DNA from: Enterococcus xiangfangensis
GTDB taxonomy: Bacteria > Bacillota > Bacilli > Lactobacillales > Enterococcaceae
Assembly (NCBI RefSeq): GCF_005405365.1
Contig: NZ_BJDX01000007.1
Span: 101,035 to 165,034 of the forward strand
DNA length: 64,000 nt
Direction: 5' to 3'
The notes under the pieces are model-generated. The model searched no databases and was not told the origin of the DNA. It saw only the letters and a list, made by a program, of their open reading frames with translations. Of this stretch, positions 51,450-60,798 are shown piece by piece; within the stretch, counting starts at the first letter, position 1; each line of letters begins with the position of its first letter. The position numbers were made by a program, and so were the translations under genes.

Positions 51450-52112
51450 ATGGAAGACATGAATACCCTTCAACAATTCATCACCTATTTCCAAACTAAT
51501 GGCGCCTATGTTTTCAGTCAGTTTGTTCGTCACTTCCTGATTTCGATCTACGGCGTGCTTTTTGCGGCGATCGTTGGGATTCCAATTGGGATCTTCATCT
51601 CGAAACATTACAAATTAGCTAACTGGGTGATTCGGATCGCTAATGTAATCCAAACGATCCCTTCACTAGCCATGATCTCGATTTTAATGATTGGTTTAGG
51701 CCTTGGTGTGAACGTCGTCATCTTGACCGTCTTTTTATATTCATTACTGCCGATCATCAAAAATACTTATACCGGCATGCGGCAAGTGGATAAAAATGCT
51801 TTGGACGTTGGAACCGGAATGGGCATGACTGCCTGGCAACGCCTACACATGATTGAACTTCCGCTTTCAGTTTCAGTTATTATGGCGGGAATTCGAAACG
51901 CATTGGTTGTCGCAATCGGGATCACGGCAATCGGTGCCTTTGTCGGCGCTGGCGGCTTGGGTGATATCATTATCCGGGGAACCAATGCTACTAACGGGAC
52001 GTCCCTGATTTTAGCCGGCGCCTTGCCGACTGCCTTGATGGCTATCTTGACCGACTGGATTCTAAGTATCGTTGAACGCAAATTAGATCCAGCGACTAAA
52101 ACAAGTAAATAA
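51450..52112 (+). CDS. opuCD: osmolyte ABC importer permease
   Basis: About 220 residues, six transmembrane helices, with the EAA loop GMRQVDKNALDVGTGMGMTAWQ and [14 protein letters not shown] region (GAFVGAGGLGDIIIRG). It is the second permease and differs from opuCB. A GTG at 51438 overlaps the opuCC stop, but the ATG at 51450 has GAGTGAGG upstream. Last gene of the operon, followed by a terminator. Confidence 0.92.
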   Translation: MEDMNTLQQFITYFQTNGAYVFSQFVRHFLISIYGVLFAAIVGIPIGIFISKHYKLANWVIRIANVIQTIPSLAMISILMIGLGLGVNVVILTVFLYSLLPIIKNTYTGMRQVDKNALDVGTGMGMTAWQRLHMIELPLSVSVIMAGIRNALVVAIGITAIGAFVGAGGLGDIIIRGTNATNGTSLILAGALPTALMAILTDWILSIVERKLDPATKTSK

Positions 52113-52118
52113 ACTTTC

Positions 52119-52155
52119 GTCCTTCCTGCTGATCTAGCTGGAGGGACTTTTTTTC
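52119..52155 (+). terminator. opuC operon terminator
   Basis: A stem with arms GTCC..TCC and GGAGGGAC and a T-run of eight. Confidence 0.8.
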
Positions 52156-52289
52156 TTGAAAGAATTTTGTATTACAGCCATCTATATCTTAATCTTCGCT
52201 TATCTCTGTGGTATTATTTATTGAAAGTTAGTGTTATCAAACAATTGATTTAGTTAAGTACTTTTAGGAAGATTGAAGTTGGTGAAAAA

Positions 52290-53285
52290 ATGCAAGAGTT
52301 GGTTTGCAAGTATTGTGGCGGAAACCAGTTTGATAAAACAGAAAAAGGCTATAAGTGCACATATTGTCACGCTGTCTATGAACTTGAGCCGGTCGCGGAA
52401 AAAAGTAAACGATCGCTGAATAAAACACGTGCGGCTCGGATTGCACTGATTGCTGTTCCAGTATTGATTTTAAGCGGTGCTTTTTTGGTGGGATACGCTC
52501 ATAAAGATGAATTGCTGACGCAAAATCCGTTGACTGAAGAATTAAACGGTTCAAGCAATTCTGACTATTCTAACGAACAATTAAACAATCCGGAACAAAA
52601 TGTTCGAATTGCAGAATTGTCTTTAAATCAAGCAGATCTTGATCAAGCGGCGGCTTCTGTTAAAGAATATGGTGGGGAAAATACTAAAAAGTTAAAGAAA
52701 CGAGTAAAGGATGCGCAGGCAAAACATGATTCGCTGAAACAAAACCGCTTAAAAGTCGCGCCTAAAGCTGATATGCTCATCGAAAATCCAGATACTGATT
52801 TTGGTGTTGTGACTTATTATCGTGAAGCTGGTCTCTTTTTAGCTTATGGACCCGACTTTACCCAATACTCTGTCTCAGATATTTTACGAATTTGGGGACA
52901 GCCGGATAAGATTGTTACCGATGCTGACCAGATCAAAGAAAATATGTTGCTGAAACAAGATGAAAAAGGCAATCCGCTAAACTATGAAGCAAAAGTACTT
53001 CAAGATCAGTGGATGCACGGTCAGTTGACTTGGCGAGAAGTTAGAGCTTTTCTTGCGATAAATCAAGACAGTGCTTCTGGCAGCTACTCGAAAGAATTTG
53101 TTTACGAAAAACAAGGAAAACCAAACGTTTATTTTACAGATGGACATGTTGGGTACACGACACCGATATTACGATACCTTTCGTTTACTCGGCAGCCTGA
53201 AAAATATCCGCGCACTGGGCTAGGAAAATACCCCGACGACTTCCCAGAAAATTATGGATCGGATGGCTTTTATCATGAGAAATAG
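52290..53285 (+). CDS. zinc-ribbon membrane protein with BamE/SmpA-like C-terminal motif
   Basis: A 331-residue protein. Residues 1-32 form a zinc ribbon (CKYCGGNQFDKTEKGYKCTYC, two CxxC pairs). One transmembrane helix follows (about 52-70, RIALIAVPVLILSGAFLVGY), so the ribbon is cytoplasmic and the rest outside. The outer part has a charged helical stretch (about 105-165). The end (about 190-331) contains VSDILRIWGQPDKIV, like the LxxxxGxPD turn of SmpA/BamE or DUF3862 folds. I do not recognise a named family. It overlaps the next gene by 11 bp, and the two share this architecture. Confidence 0.7.
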   Translation: MQELVCKYCGGNQFDKTEKGYKCTYCHAVYELEPVAEKSKRSLNKTRAARIALIAVPVLILSGAFLVGYAHKDELLTQNPLTEELNGSSNSDYSNEQLNNPEQNVRIAELSLNQADLDQAAASVKEYGGENTKKLKKRVKDAQAKHDSLKQNRLKVAPKADMLIENPDTDFGVVTYYREAGLFLAYGPDFTQYSVSDILRIWGQPDKIVTDADQIKENMLLKQDEKGNPLNYEAKVLQDQWMHGQLTWREVRAFLAINQDSASGSYSKEFVYEKQGKPNVYFTDGHVGYTTPILRYLSFTRQPEKYPRTGLGKYPDDFPENYGSDGFYHEK

Positions 53286-53874
53286 AGAATGTGTAAACTG
53301 TGGCAGTACCGAATTTCATCAAGTAGAAAATGGTTGGAAATGTGATTACTGCGGGACACTCTACTTAGATTCTGAAACTATTACACCGCAACAAAAACAG
53401 CCTCTCTATCAGCCGCACCAACATAAAAAACGGCGCATTAACGGACTCGTTGCCGTTGTCATTATTTTGGTCGGTTTGTCTTTGAGTTACTTTGTATTTA
53501 AATCCGATACCTCTGATAGCGGAGATGCCGTTTCGTATGAACCCCTCGATCCTGAGGTGACCGACTCTTCAACCCCAAAAAACTTTCCAGGGAAATGGAC
53601 ACAAAGTATTTATGAATCAGTAAAAGTCGCAACAGAACATTACCATGACGACACTGAGAAATATACTTTTGAAGGCGGCTCAAGCTATGAAGAATTAGAA
53701 AAATTAGTCGGCAAACCTGATACAGTTATCAGTTGGGAAAAAGAAGATTACGGCATGCCGCCGCGAACTCAAGCAACTTGGGATAAGACAAGCGACGGTG
53801 GATACACTGAAAATTCAATTAGCGTGACCTATGAAAAAAATACAATGATGATCGTTGATAAAGACAGCTATTAA
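53275..53874 (+). CDS. zinc-ribbon membrane protein, paralogue of the preceding gene
   Basis: About 199 residues starting MRNRECVNCGSTEF. A zinc ribbon (CVNCG...CDYCG, residues 6-30) is followed by one transmembrane helix (about 58-78, NGLVAVVIILVGLSLSYFVF) and a short outer domain with SYEELEKLVGKPDTVISWEKE. It has the same domain order as the gene before it, without the helical stretch, and starts inside it. The likely topology is a cytoplasmic ribbon and extracellular tail. Function unknown; the pair may be a sensor or envelope factor. Confidence 0.7.
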   Translation: MRNRECVNCGSTEFHQVENGWKCDYCGTLYLDSETITPQQKQPLYQPHQHKKRRINGLVAVVIILVGLSLSYFVFKSDTSDSGDAVSYEPLDPEVTDSSTPKNFPGKWTQSIYESVKVATEHYHDDTEKYTFEGGSSYEELEKLVGKPDTVISWEKEDYGMPPRTQATWDKTSDGGYTENSISVTYEKNTMMIVDKDSY

Positions 53875-53960
53875 CTGTCGCTTCGAGTGATACGATAGAC
53901 AAGCTATGAGAACGAGAACAACTATCTTTTGAATATAAAAAAATACCACCTGATCAACAA

Positions 53961-54012
53961 AAATTTGAGCTTCAGAAATCATCTATTGACTTCCAAAGCT
54001 CAATTTCTTTTT
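53961..54012. terminator. bidirectional terminator
   Basis: An imperfect stem AAATTTGAGCTTCAGAA/TTCCAAAGCTCAATTT with T-runs on both strands, between convergent genes. Confidence 0.7.
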
Positions 54013-54075
54013 CTATTAGCACCTTAACGTATAGTCTTTAATCTAGTCTAACTATCTAGAAAGTAGATACAAATA

Positions 54076-54915
54076 CTATTCATTGATTCTATTTGTACAA
54101 AAAACTTCGTAATAGTGTCTCAAGCAATTTTTCATATTAGTTGAAACAACATGCTTCAAATCTAAATAGTTTTCAGGCTTCTCACTATTTATGCCATTTT
54201 GAGCAGCATTAACAAGGTCAGAAAAAATATTAATCTTACTGATCCCCTCTAAGCCACATCGATTCAAGTTACTATCCCCTGACGATGAACCTCCATGTAA
54301 AACTAATGGTGTATCCACAGCTTCGGCAATTTCATGAAGTCTATCAAAATTAATTTCTGGAACACCTTTATACATGCCATGAGCAGTGCCGATTGAAACT
54401 GCTAGCGAATCTACTTGAGTCTCTTTAACAAATTGAATTGCATCTTCAACTGTTGTATACCGCGAATCGGTTTCTTCATGATTTTCATAATTTACGCCTG
54501 AACCCACATGACCAATCTCTGCTTCAACAACTACACCTTTAGGGTGAGCATAATCAATAATTTCTTTTGTTTTTTTCACATTTGTTTCAAAACTATCCTG
54601 AGAAGCATCAATCATAACAGAAGTAAATCCTACATCAATTGCTTTTTTGATAATACTTGGAGTCATTCCGTGATCTAAGTGAAGAACTACCGGAACTTTT
54701 GCATTTTCGGCATAGAATTTTCCAAAATAAGCAGCCTCCTCTAAAGAAATGAACTCTAAGTGTACTTCTGCTAATGCTAAAATTACCGGAAGATTCAATT
54801 CTTCCGCAACTGCAACATAATCTTTCATTGACTGAGCATCAATAAAATTTGGTGCAGGAATTGCAAATCCTTTCTCTCTACTAACTTTAAATAGCTCCTT
54901 CGACGTCACTAACAT
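54076..54915 (-). CDS. class II (zinc) ketose-bisphosphate aldolase
   Basis: About 279 residues of the fructose/tagatose-bisphosphate aldolase family. Zinc and catalytic residues are in VVLHLDHGMT, EAEIGHVGSGVNYEN, IGTAHGMYKG and LHGGSSSGDSNLNRC. It cleaves a ketose 1-phosphate or 1,6-bisphosphate to dihydroxyacetone phosphate and an aldehyde. The ATG at 54915 has GGAGGG 7 nt upstream; it overlaps the end of the EIIABC gene by 29 bp, so the pair is translationally coupled. No separate 1-phosphofructokinase gene is present. The locus is AT-rich. Confidence 0.87.
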   Translation of the reverse strand: MLVTSKELFKVSREKGFAIPAPNFIDAQSMKDYVAVAEELNLPVILALAEVHLEFISLEEAAYFGKFYAENAKVPVVLHLDHGMTPSIIKKAIDVGFTSVMIDASQDSFETNVKKTKEIIDYAHPKGVVVEAEIGHVGSGVNYENHEETDSRYTTVEDAIQFVKETQVDSLAVSIGTAHGMYKGVPEINFDRLHEIAEAVDTPLVLHGGSSSGDSNLNRCGLEGISKINIFSDLVNAAQNGINSEKPENYLDLKHVVSTNMKNCLRHYYEVFCTNRINE

Positions 54916-56821
54916 TTGTAATCCCTCCACTAGTTTTTTTATTCGGAACAATAGATTTTTTTGTAAGTCCAACTATCAGCATCGTTACTGCACTTCCAGC
55001 TAATACACAAGCAATGTATAGAAATGGCCGATTTATCGCAATTGGAATAACAAATATCCCACCATGTGGTGCAGTCAACTCAATGCCAAATGCCATAGAT
55101 AATGCCCCACCAACAGCTGCTCCAATAATATTTGCTGGAATGACCCGGATTGGATCTGCTGCTGCAAAAGGAATTACCCCTTCAGTAATAAAGCAAGAAC
55201 CCAATACATAGGCAATTTTTCCAGTTTCACGGTCTTGTTCTGTAAATTTATTTCTAAAGAATGTCGTCGCTAAACCTAATCCAATAGGAGGAATCATTCC
55301 CCCACACATTAATGCTGCCATAGGTTCATAAACACCAGCTGTAATCATTTGAATACCAAAAGCATAGGCAATTTTATTTAATGGGCCCCCCATATCACTT
55401 ACTAAAATACCGCCTAATAAAGCACCAACTAAAATTGCATTTGACCCATTCATGTCTGTTAACCATCTTACTAAAGTATCATTAAATGAACTAATAGGTG
55501 TATTGATTACATATTGAATAATAATCGTAGTTATTAATGTTCCCAGCACTGGATAAAGCAAAACAGGATTCAATCCATGTAAAGACTTAGGTAATTTGAT
55601 TAAGATTTTTTTCAATAGTAAAATACTGTATCCTGCAACAAACCCTGCAATTAAACCACCAAGAAATCCTGATCCACCAGTAGATGCGATCATGCCACCA
55701 ATTGCGCCTGGTGCTAGTCCTGGTCGGTCCGCAATACTAAATGCTACATAACCCGCAAAAATTGGAACCATTAATCCGAAAGCTGCACTGCCTCCAACCG
55801 AATTTAAAAAAGCTGCGAATTCATTATATTGACTTGAATCTGGATTAGCAGAATTAACGCCAAACATAAATGAAATAGCAATCAAAATTCCACCAGAAAC
55901 TACAAAAGGAAGCATAAATGATACACCATTCATTAAATGCTTATAGATATCAAACACACCACTTTTTTTAGCATCATTAGAATTACTATCAGATTTCACT
56001 GAGTCTGTTGCTTTGTATAACTCTTTCTTAGATAAAACTTCTGAAATTAACTCATCTGCATTATTGATTCCACGTTTTGTTGATGTTTCCACAACCTTTT
56101 TACCATCAAAACGACTCATATCTACAGTTCGATCTGCCGCAATAATAACTCCATCAGCTTGAGCAATTTCTTCATCCGTTAGCCGGTTTTCAGTACCGCT
56201 TGAACCATCCGTTTGGACTTTCATTTTAATTCCACGTTTTTCAGCTGCATCTCTCAAGGATTGAGCGGACATATAAGTATGAGCAATCCCAGCTGTACAC
56301 GCTGTTACCCCAACTAATGAAGGAGTGTCCAACTCATTACTAATTGATTCTTCGATTTTTTCTTCTTCTACCTCCTCTTGTTCCTTATCATTGATAACAG
56401 AAATAACGTCATCTACTGTTTGAGCTAAAATCAGTCTTGCCCGGAATAATTCATCCATTAGATATGTGGATAATCTAGATAAAGTTTTTAGATGTTCATC
56501 TGTTGCATCCGCCTGAGCAGCAATCATAAAGAACAAGTTACACTTCTCTTTATCATACGTAATCCCCTCAAGGTTCCTTCCAAAAATAACGGCTGGTTGA
56601 TTGACATGAGCAGACTTTGTGTGTGGCATAGCAATCCCATAACCAACTTCTGTTGATACAGCTTCTTCCCTTTCCCAAATATCTTTTTTAAATTCTTCTA
56701 AATTCTCTAAAAACCCATTCTCTTCTAAACGATTGGCTAAGGAATCAATAATTTCTTCTTTATTTTTTGCATCTAAATGAAGAATTATATTCTGTTCAGT
56801 AATCAGCTCGGATATTTTCAT
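54887..56821 (-). CDS. fructose-type PTS EIIABC
   Basis: A 644-residue fusion. EIIA (1-145) has phospho-His67 in GIAMPHTKSA. An acidic linker precedes EIIB (about 168-265), with Cys175 in GVTACTAGIAHTYMSA. EIIC (about 290-630) has eight or more helices with GSGFLGGLIAGF and DMGGPLNKIAYAFG. It imports and phosphorylates a ketose-type sugar at C1. It is between the PRD regulator (4-bp overlap) and the aldolase. Such triads process fructose, tagatose, mannosylglycerate or similar sugars; the substrate is not decidable here. Confidence 0.92.
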   Translation of the reverse strand: MKISELITEQNIILHLDAKNKEEIIDSLANRLEENGFLENLEEFKKDIWEREEAVSTEVGYGIAMPHTKSAHVNQPAVIFGRNLEGITYDKEKCNLFFMIAAQADATDEHLKTLSRLSTYLMDELFRARLILAQTVDDVISVINDKEQEEVEEEKIEESISNELDTPSLVGVTACTAGIAHTYMSAQSLRDAAEKRGIKMKVQTDGSSGTENRLTDEEIAQADGVIIAADRTVDMSRFDGKKVVETSTKRGINNADELISEVLSKKELYKATDSVKSDSNSNDAKKSGVFDIYKHLMNGVSFMLPFVVSGGILIAISFMFGVNSANPDSSQYNEFAAFLNSVGGSAAFGLMVPIFAGYVAFSIADRPGLAPGAIGGMIASTGGSGFLGGLIAGFVAGYSILLLKKILIKLPKSLHGLNPVLLYPVLGTLITTIIIQYVINTPISSFNDTLVRWLTDMNGSNAILVGALLGGILVSDMGGPLNKIAYAFGIQMITAGVYEPMAALMCGGMIPPIGLGLATTFFRNKFTEQDRETGKIAYVLGSCFITEGVIPFAAADPIRVIPANIIGAAVGGALSMAFGIELTAPHGGIFVIPIAINRPFLYIACVLAGSAVTMLIVGLTKKSIVPNKKTSGGITNVSDVEGAI

Positions 56822-58692
56822 GTTCTCATCTCCCTATTCTCTATAGTAGAATTAAATTCTTCTAAACTATTTGCTTTTTTTACTTCAATCAATAATTCTG
56901 GATCTTTAATAATGTTGTAAATCTCCTCCATCACTCGACTAGTGATTTTCTGATCATTTTTTCCGGGAATAATCATGATTATTAGATCTACAAATTGGCT
57001 TCCCCAATAAATTGGTTTATCTTGTATAGCGACTGCTATCTTTGTTTTTTCTAGCTTACTTGTCAATAGCGGGTGAGGTATAGCGATACCATCACTAATA
57101 TCAGTTGTCGAGAAATTTTCTCGCTCTAAAATACTTTCAAACATCTCTGGTGTTCCCGTTCCAGATAACAGCTCTAATAGAAGTTTTTCTTTATCCTGAA
57201 AACTTTTTCTTGTAAAATAATCAATCTTTATTCCAAAAACATAATTCATTTTCCGCATAAATCGATCGATTTTTCGATAATCTTCTTCAGTCGGCATACC
57301 GTTCATCACTATCACATTAGATTGACTAATTGCTATTGATCCAAATGATATAATCAAATCAAATTTAGAAATATTATCACTGTCACTCGTTTGGCTAATC
57401 ACCGTCTTTATTGAAACATTTGAATATCTTCGTTCTAACTCTTTTTTTAATAGATAGCCTACTGACTGATGCCGTCCTAATAAAACAACAATGCTTACAT
57501 TCTTCGTTTTATATCTTTCTAAAAAAGAAGAAAAATGAATGGCGATATATCCAATTTCATTTTCTGGCAGCTGTAAGTAAATAGATTTTTTTAAGTCATT
57601 GGCAAAACTAATCGCCATATAATATCCTTGAATAAATTCTTTCTTAATTGTTGTAATAAAAGAATTCTCAATATAAAAATTAAACATCAATGGGTACATA
57701 TCCCTTGCTAGATGCATCAATAATCCCGAATATAACTGTTCGTCCTCAGAGAGATTCATTGAGTACATTTGATCCAGAACTTTTAATGACCTTTTTACCC
57801 CGTTACTTAATTCTTGCGGGATAGTAAACATATGATCATCTTTTGCTGAAAACATCAGCCGTTGACTAATCAAGTAAAAACTAAAATAAATAATCTCTAC
57901 GTCTGGAATGATTATTCTTAATTGGCTGCCATAGTCATACATAATTGATTTAGCAACTTCAAATTCTTTAGTACTCTCAATCTCTACTAAATCTAAAGAG
58001 TCAAAACTATAGTCACAAATATGGTCTTGAGATATTCTTCGCATCGAGATAATCAAATAGGATAAAATTGACAATGTCGTTTCGGAGTTCTCTGGAATCT
58101 GTAAATTAGCAGATTTATTTTGAAAAAAAGCCATCAATGATTCCAAAGAGTCTCGTTCTATCCAATTTTTAAAATGATAGGCTAAAGAATCAATAAAATT
58201 GGTTTTATTAAGTGTAGTAATTTTTGATAAACTTTCTAGAAGAAGCCTTTTTTCAATTTCACTTCCTATTAGTCTCACGCCTTTAAATATGACGCTTTCA
58301 ATCCTCAAGTGCTGGTACTGATTCTCTATCATGCCCTGGATTTTAATTACATCTAATCGGATTGTTTGATTAGAAAAATATAAGGATTCTGCTATCTCTT
58401 CATATGTGATCCAATCATGAGCGTCAAGTAAAAATTTAACTATGAAAAACATTCTCTCTTCAAATTCAAAATGCTCACTAACTTTTATATCTTCAACAGC
58501 TCCGCTAAGAATGTATCCTTTATTTTTATTGGTAAGTATCTTTGAATCAATCAAATAATTTTCATTTAAATCTTTTACATAATTACGAACACTTCTATCA
58601 GAAATTCCTAATCTTTTTGCGATCTCCTTTCCTTTAAGATACTTGTGTTCTTCTTGCAACATGGCAATCAATCTTAGATATTTCTCTTTCAA
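56818..58692 (-). CDS. PRD/EIIA-containing transcriptional activator (BglG/MtlR type)
   Basis: A 624-residue PTS-controlled regulator. It has N-terminal helix-turn-helix domains (GKEIAKRLGISDRSVRNYVKDL; TYEEIAESLYFSNQTIRLDV), two PRD domains (about 180-390; AIHFSSFLERYK carries a PRD2 histidine), an EIIB-like segment (about 400-480; SIVVLLGRHQSVGYLLKKEL) and a C-terminal EIIA domain (about 490-620) with His in DGIAIPHPLL. Phosphorylation by HPr and EII should set its activity. It overlaps the EIIABC start by 4 bp and heads the operon, whose upstream region has a cre-like site. Confidence 0.88.
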   Translation of the reverse strand: MKEKYLRLIAMLQEEHKYLKGKEIAKRLGISDRSVRNYVKDLNENYLIDSKILTNKNKGYILSGAVEDIKVSEHFEFEERMFFIVKFLLDAHDWITYEEIAESLYFSNQTIRLDVIKIQGMIENQYQHLRIESVIFKGVRLIGSEIEKRLLLESLSKITTLNKTNFIDSLAYHFKNWIERDSLESLMAFFQNKSANLQIPENSETTLSILSYLIISMRRISQDHICDYSFDSLDLVEIESTKEFEVAKSIMYDYGSQLRIIIPDVEIIYFSFYLISQRLMFSAKDDHMFTIPQELSNGVKRSLKVLDQMYSMNLSEDEQLYSGLLMHLARDMYPLMFNFYIENSFITTIKKEFIQGYYMAISFANDLKKSIYLQLPENEIGYIAIHFSSFLERYKTKNVSIVVLLGRHQSVGYLLKKELERRYSNVSIKTVISQTSDSDNISKFDLIISFGSIAISQSNVIVMNGMPTEEDYRKIDRFMRKMNYVFGIKIDYFTRKSFQDKEKLLLELLSGTGTPEMFESILERENFSTTDISDGIAIPHPLLTSKLEKTKIAVAIQDKPIYWGSQFVDLIIMIIPGKNDQKITSRVMEEIYNIIKDPELLIEVKKANSLEEFNSTIENREMRT

Positions 58693-58719
58693 AAAGAATC
58701 ACATCCTTTATACATTTAT

Positions 58720-58733
58720 AGTAAACGCTTTCT
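58720..58733. promoter_or_regulatory. cre-like site upstream of the PTS operon
   Basis: AGTAAACGCTTTCT matches the cre consensus at 12 of 14 positions, 28 bp before the regulator start. It predicts CcpA repression. Confidence 0.6.
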
Positions 58734-58735
58734 AA

Positions 58736-58775
58736 TTTCCTAACAAACATATATATATACCCTTTCGTTAGGAAA
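58736..58775. promoter_or_regulatory. inverted repeat upstream of the PTS operon
   Basis: TTTCCTAAC and GTTAGGAAA, perfect 9-bp arms 22 bp apart around an (AT)n tract. It may be the activator site of the PRD regulator. Confidence 0.5.
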
Positions 58776-58883
58776 ATGATTAGAGTAGTATATAAATACT
58801 TTATATCAATTTATACTCTGATACGATACCTTTAGTTATTTAAAGACAAAAGCTATCGATCGATTCCTGTAAAAAAATAAATA

Positions 58884-58925
58884 AAAAAGCTGTACTAGTT
58901 AAATTTTTCAACTAGTACAGCTTTT
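58884..58925 (-). terminator. terminator of the ABC exporter operon
   Basis: The stem AAAAAGCTGTACTAGTT/AACTAGTACAGCTTTT is followed by a T-run on the reverse strand, 12 bp after the last stop. Confidence 0.9.
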
Positions 58926-58937
58926 CATGTTTAATGT

Positions 58938-60782
58938 TTATTCTGCTAATTCTTCAAATTGAGAATTATATAATGATGCATAGAGTCCATGTTTAGCGAC
59001 TAATTCTTCATGGGTCCCTTGTTCTTTAATATCGCCATCTTGCATGTACAAAATCTTATCTGCATCTTTGATCGTTGATAGGCGATGTGCGATAACAAAT
59101 GAAGTTCGTCCATCCATTAGATTATTCATGGCTTCTTGGATCAATTCTTCGGTCCGTGTATCAACGGATGAAGTTGCTTCATCTAAGATCAAAATTGGTT
59201 TATCAGCTAAGATTGCACGCGCAATTGTCAATAATTGTTTTTGACCTTGTGAGATGTTAGATGATTCTTCGTTCAATTCCATCTCATAACCGCCCGGCAA
59301 TGTTTTGATGAAGTGGTCGACACGTGCAGCTTTCGCAGCTGCATAGACTTCTTCATCAGTCGCATCCAATCGGCCATAACGAAGGTTGTCCATGATCGTT
59401 CCTTTGAACAACCATGTATCTTGCAAGACCATCCCGATATTTTTGCGCAGATCAGCACGATTGAAATCTTGGATGTTATGTCCGTCGATCTTGATTGCTC
59501 CAGAATTGACGTCATAAAAACGCATCAACAACTTAACCATCGTTGTTTTTCCGGCGCCTGTCGGTCCAACGATAGCGACCGTTTGACCGGGATCAACATG
59601 GGAAGTAAAGTCTTGGATGATAATTTTATCCGGTGTATAACCGAATTGAACATGATCAAAGTCGACCATTCCTGCGGCTTTGTCAATTTGAACTGGATGT
59701 TCAGCTAGTTGATCTTCTTCCTCTTCGTTCAAGAATTCAAAGACCCGTTCAGCGGCAGCCGCCATTGATTGCAACATATTTGATACTTGTGCAAGTTGGG
59801 CGATTGGTTGAGTCAAATTACGAACATATTGGATGAACGCTTGAATATCCCCAACAGTGATGGCTCCATTATAAGCCATGATCCCACCGGCAATCGCTAC
59901 ACCGACATAACCTAAGTTACCGATGAAGTTCATGATTGGCTGCATCAAACCAGAAAGGAATTGTGACTTCCAAGCTGATTTGAACAAGACATCGTTTTGT
60001 TTTTTAAATTCATTCAATGAATTCTCTTCTTCGTTAAATAAACGGACGATCGTATAGCCGCCGATTGTTTCTTCGACTTTCCCGTTGATGACACCAAGAT
60101 ATTCTTGTTGTGTCTGGAAATATTTTTGTGAATTTTTTACGACGACCATAATCAGTACTAATGAAATCGGTACGATCAAAATTGCGATCCCTGTCATTTG
60201 TACTGAGATTGAAAGCATCATGACGATGACCCCGACGATCGTAAATGTCGAGGTGATCAATTGCGTCAAACTTTGGTTCAAGGATTGTCCCAAAGTATCC
60301 ACATCGTTAGTGATCCGTGATAACACTTCACCTGTCGTACGGCTTTCAAAATAATTCATCGGCATCCGATTGATTTTTTCAGAAATTTCTTTCCGCATCC
60401 GATACGTGATTTTTTGAGAAATCGTCGACATGATCCACCCTTGGATGACTCCAAATAGAGAGGACAAGACATATAGTCCAAGCATAAAGAGCAAGACGCC
60501 GCCGATTTTTTCAAAGTTGATATCGCCGGTTCCTTCATACTTCTTAGTTAAACCAGTAAACAGTTCAGTAATTGCTTTTGATAAGATTTTTGGTCCCCAA
60601 ATATTGAAGATCGTTGAGGCAATCGCAAAAATCATTACTAGAAAAACTGCAATTTTATATGCGCCAAGATAGGAAATTAATTTTTTGATCGTTCCTTTGA
60701 AATCTTTGGCTTTTTCTACTGGTGCCGCGCCCATATGTCCATGTCCGCCACCACGAGGGCGATTTTGTTGTTTATCTGCCAT
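58938..60782 (-). CDS. ABC exporter half-transporter, canonical NBD (EfrF/LmrD-like)
   Basis: A 614-residue type IV ABC half-exporter. Six transmembrane helices (about 40-340) follow a Gly/His-rich start (RPRGGGHGHMG). The NBD has Walker A GPTGAGKTT (about residue 404), signature NISQGQKQLL and Walker B ILILDEATSSVD with the catalytic Glu. Its partner at 60799 has Asp in place of that Glu, so the two form an asymmetric heterodimer like EfrEF or LmrCD of Lactobacillales. These export drugs and dyes. It starts 16 bp after the partner gene. Confidence 0.88.
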   Translation of the reverse strand: MADKQQNRPRGGGHGHMGAAPVEKAKDFKGTIKKLISYLGAYKIAVFLVMIFAIASTIFNIWGPKILSKAITELFTGLTKKYEGTGDINFEKIGGVLLFMLGLYVLSSLFGVIQGWIMSTISQKITYRMRKEISEKINRMPMNYFESRTTGEVLSRITNDVDTLGQSLNQSLTQLITSTFTIVGVIVMMLSISVQMTGIAILIVPISLVLIMVVVKNSQKYFQTQQEYLGVINGKVEETIGGYTIVRLFNEEENSLNEFKKQNDVLFKSAWKSQFLSGLMQPIMNFIGNLGYVGVAIAGGIMAYNGAITVGDIQAFIQYVRNLTQPIAQLAQVSNMLQSMAAAAERVFEFLNEEEEDQLAEHPVQIDKAAGMVDFDHVQFGYTPDKIIIQDFTSHVDPGQTVAIVGPTGAGKTTMVKLLMRFYDVNSGAIKIDGHNIQDFNRADLRKNIGMVLQDTWLFKGTIMDNLRYGRLDATDEEVYAAAKAARVDHFIKTLPGGYEMELNEESSNISQGQKQLLTIARAILADKPILILDEATSSVDTRTEELIQEAMNNLMDGRTSFVIAHRLSTIKDADKILYMQDGDIKEQGTHEELVAKHGLYASLYNSQFEELAE

Positions 60783-60798
60783 TCTTTTTCGCTCCTCC

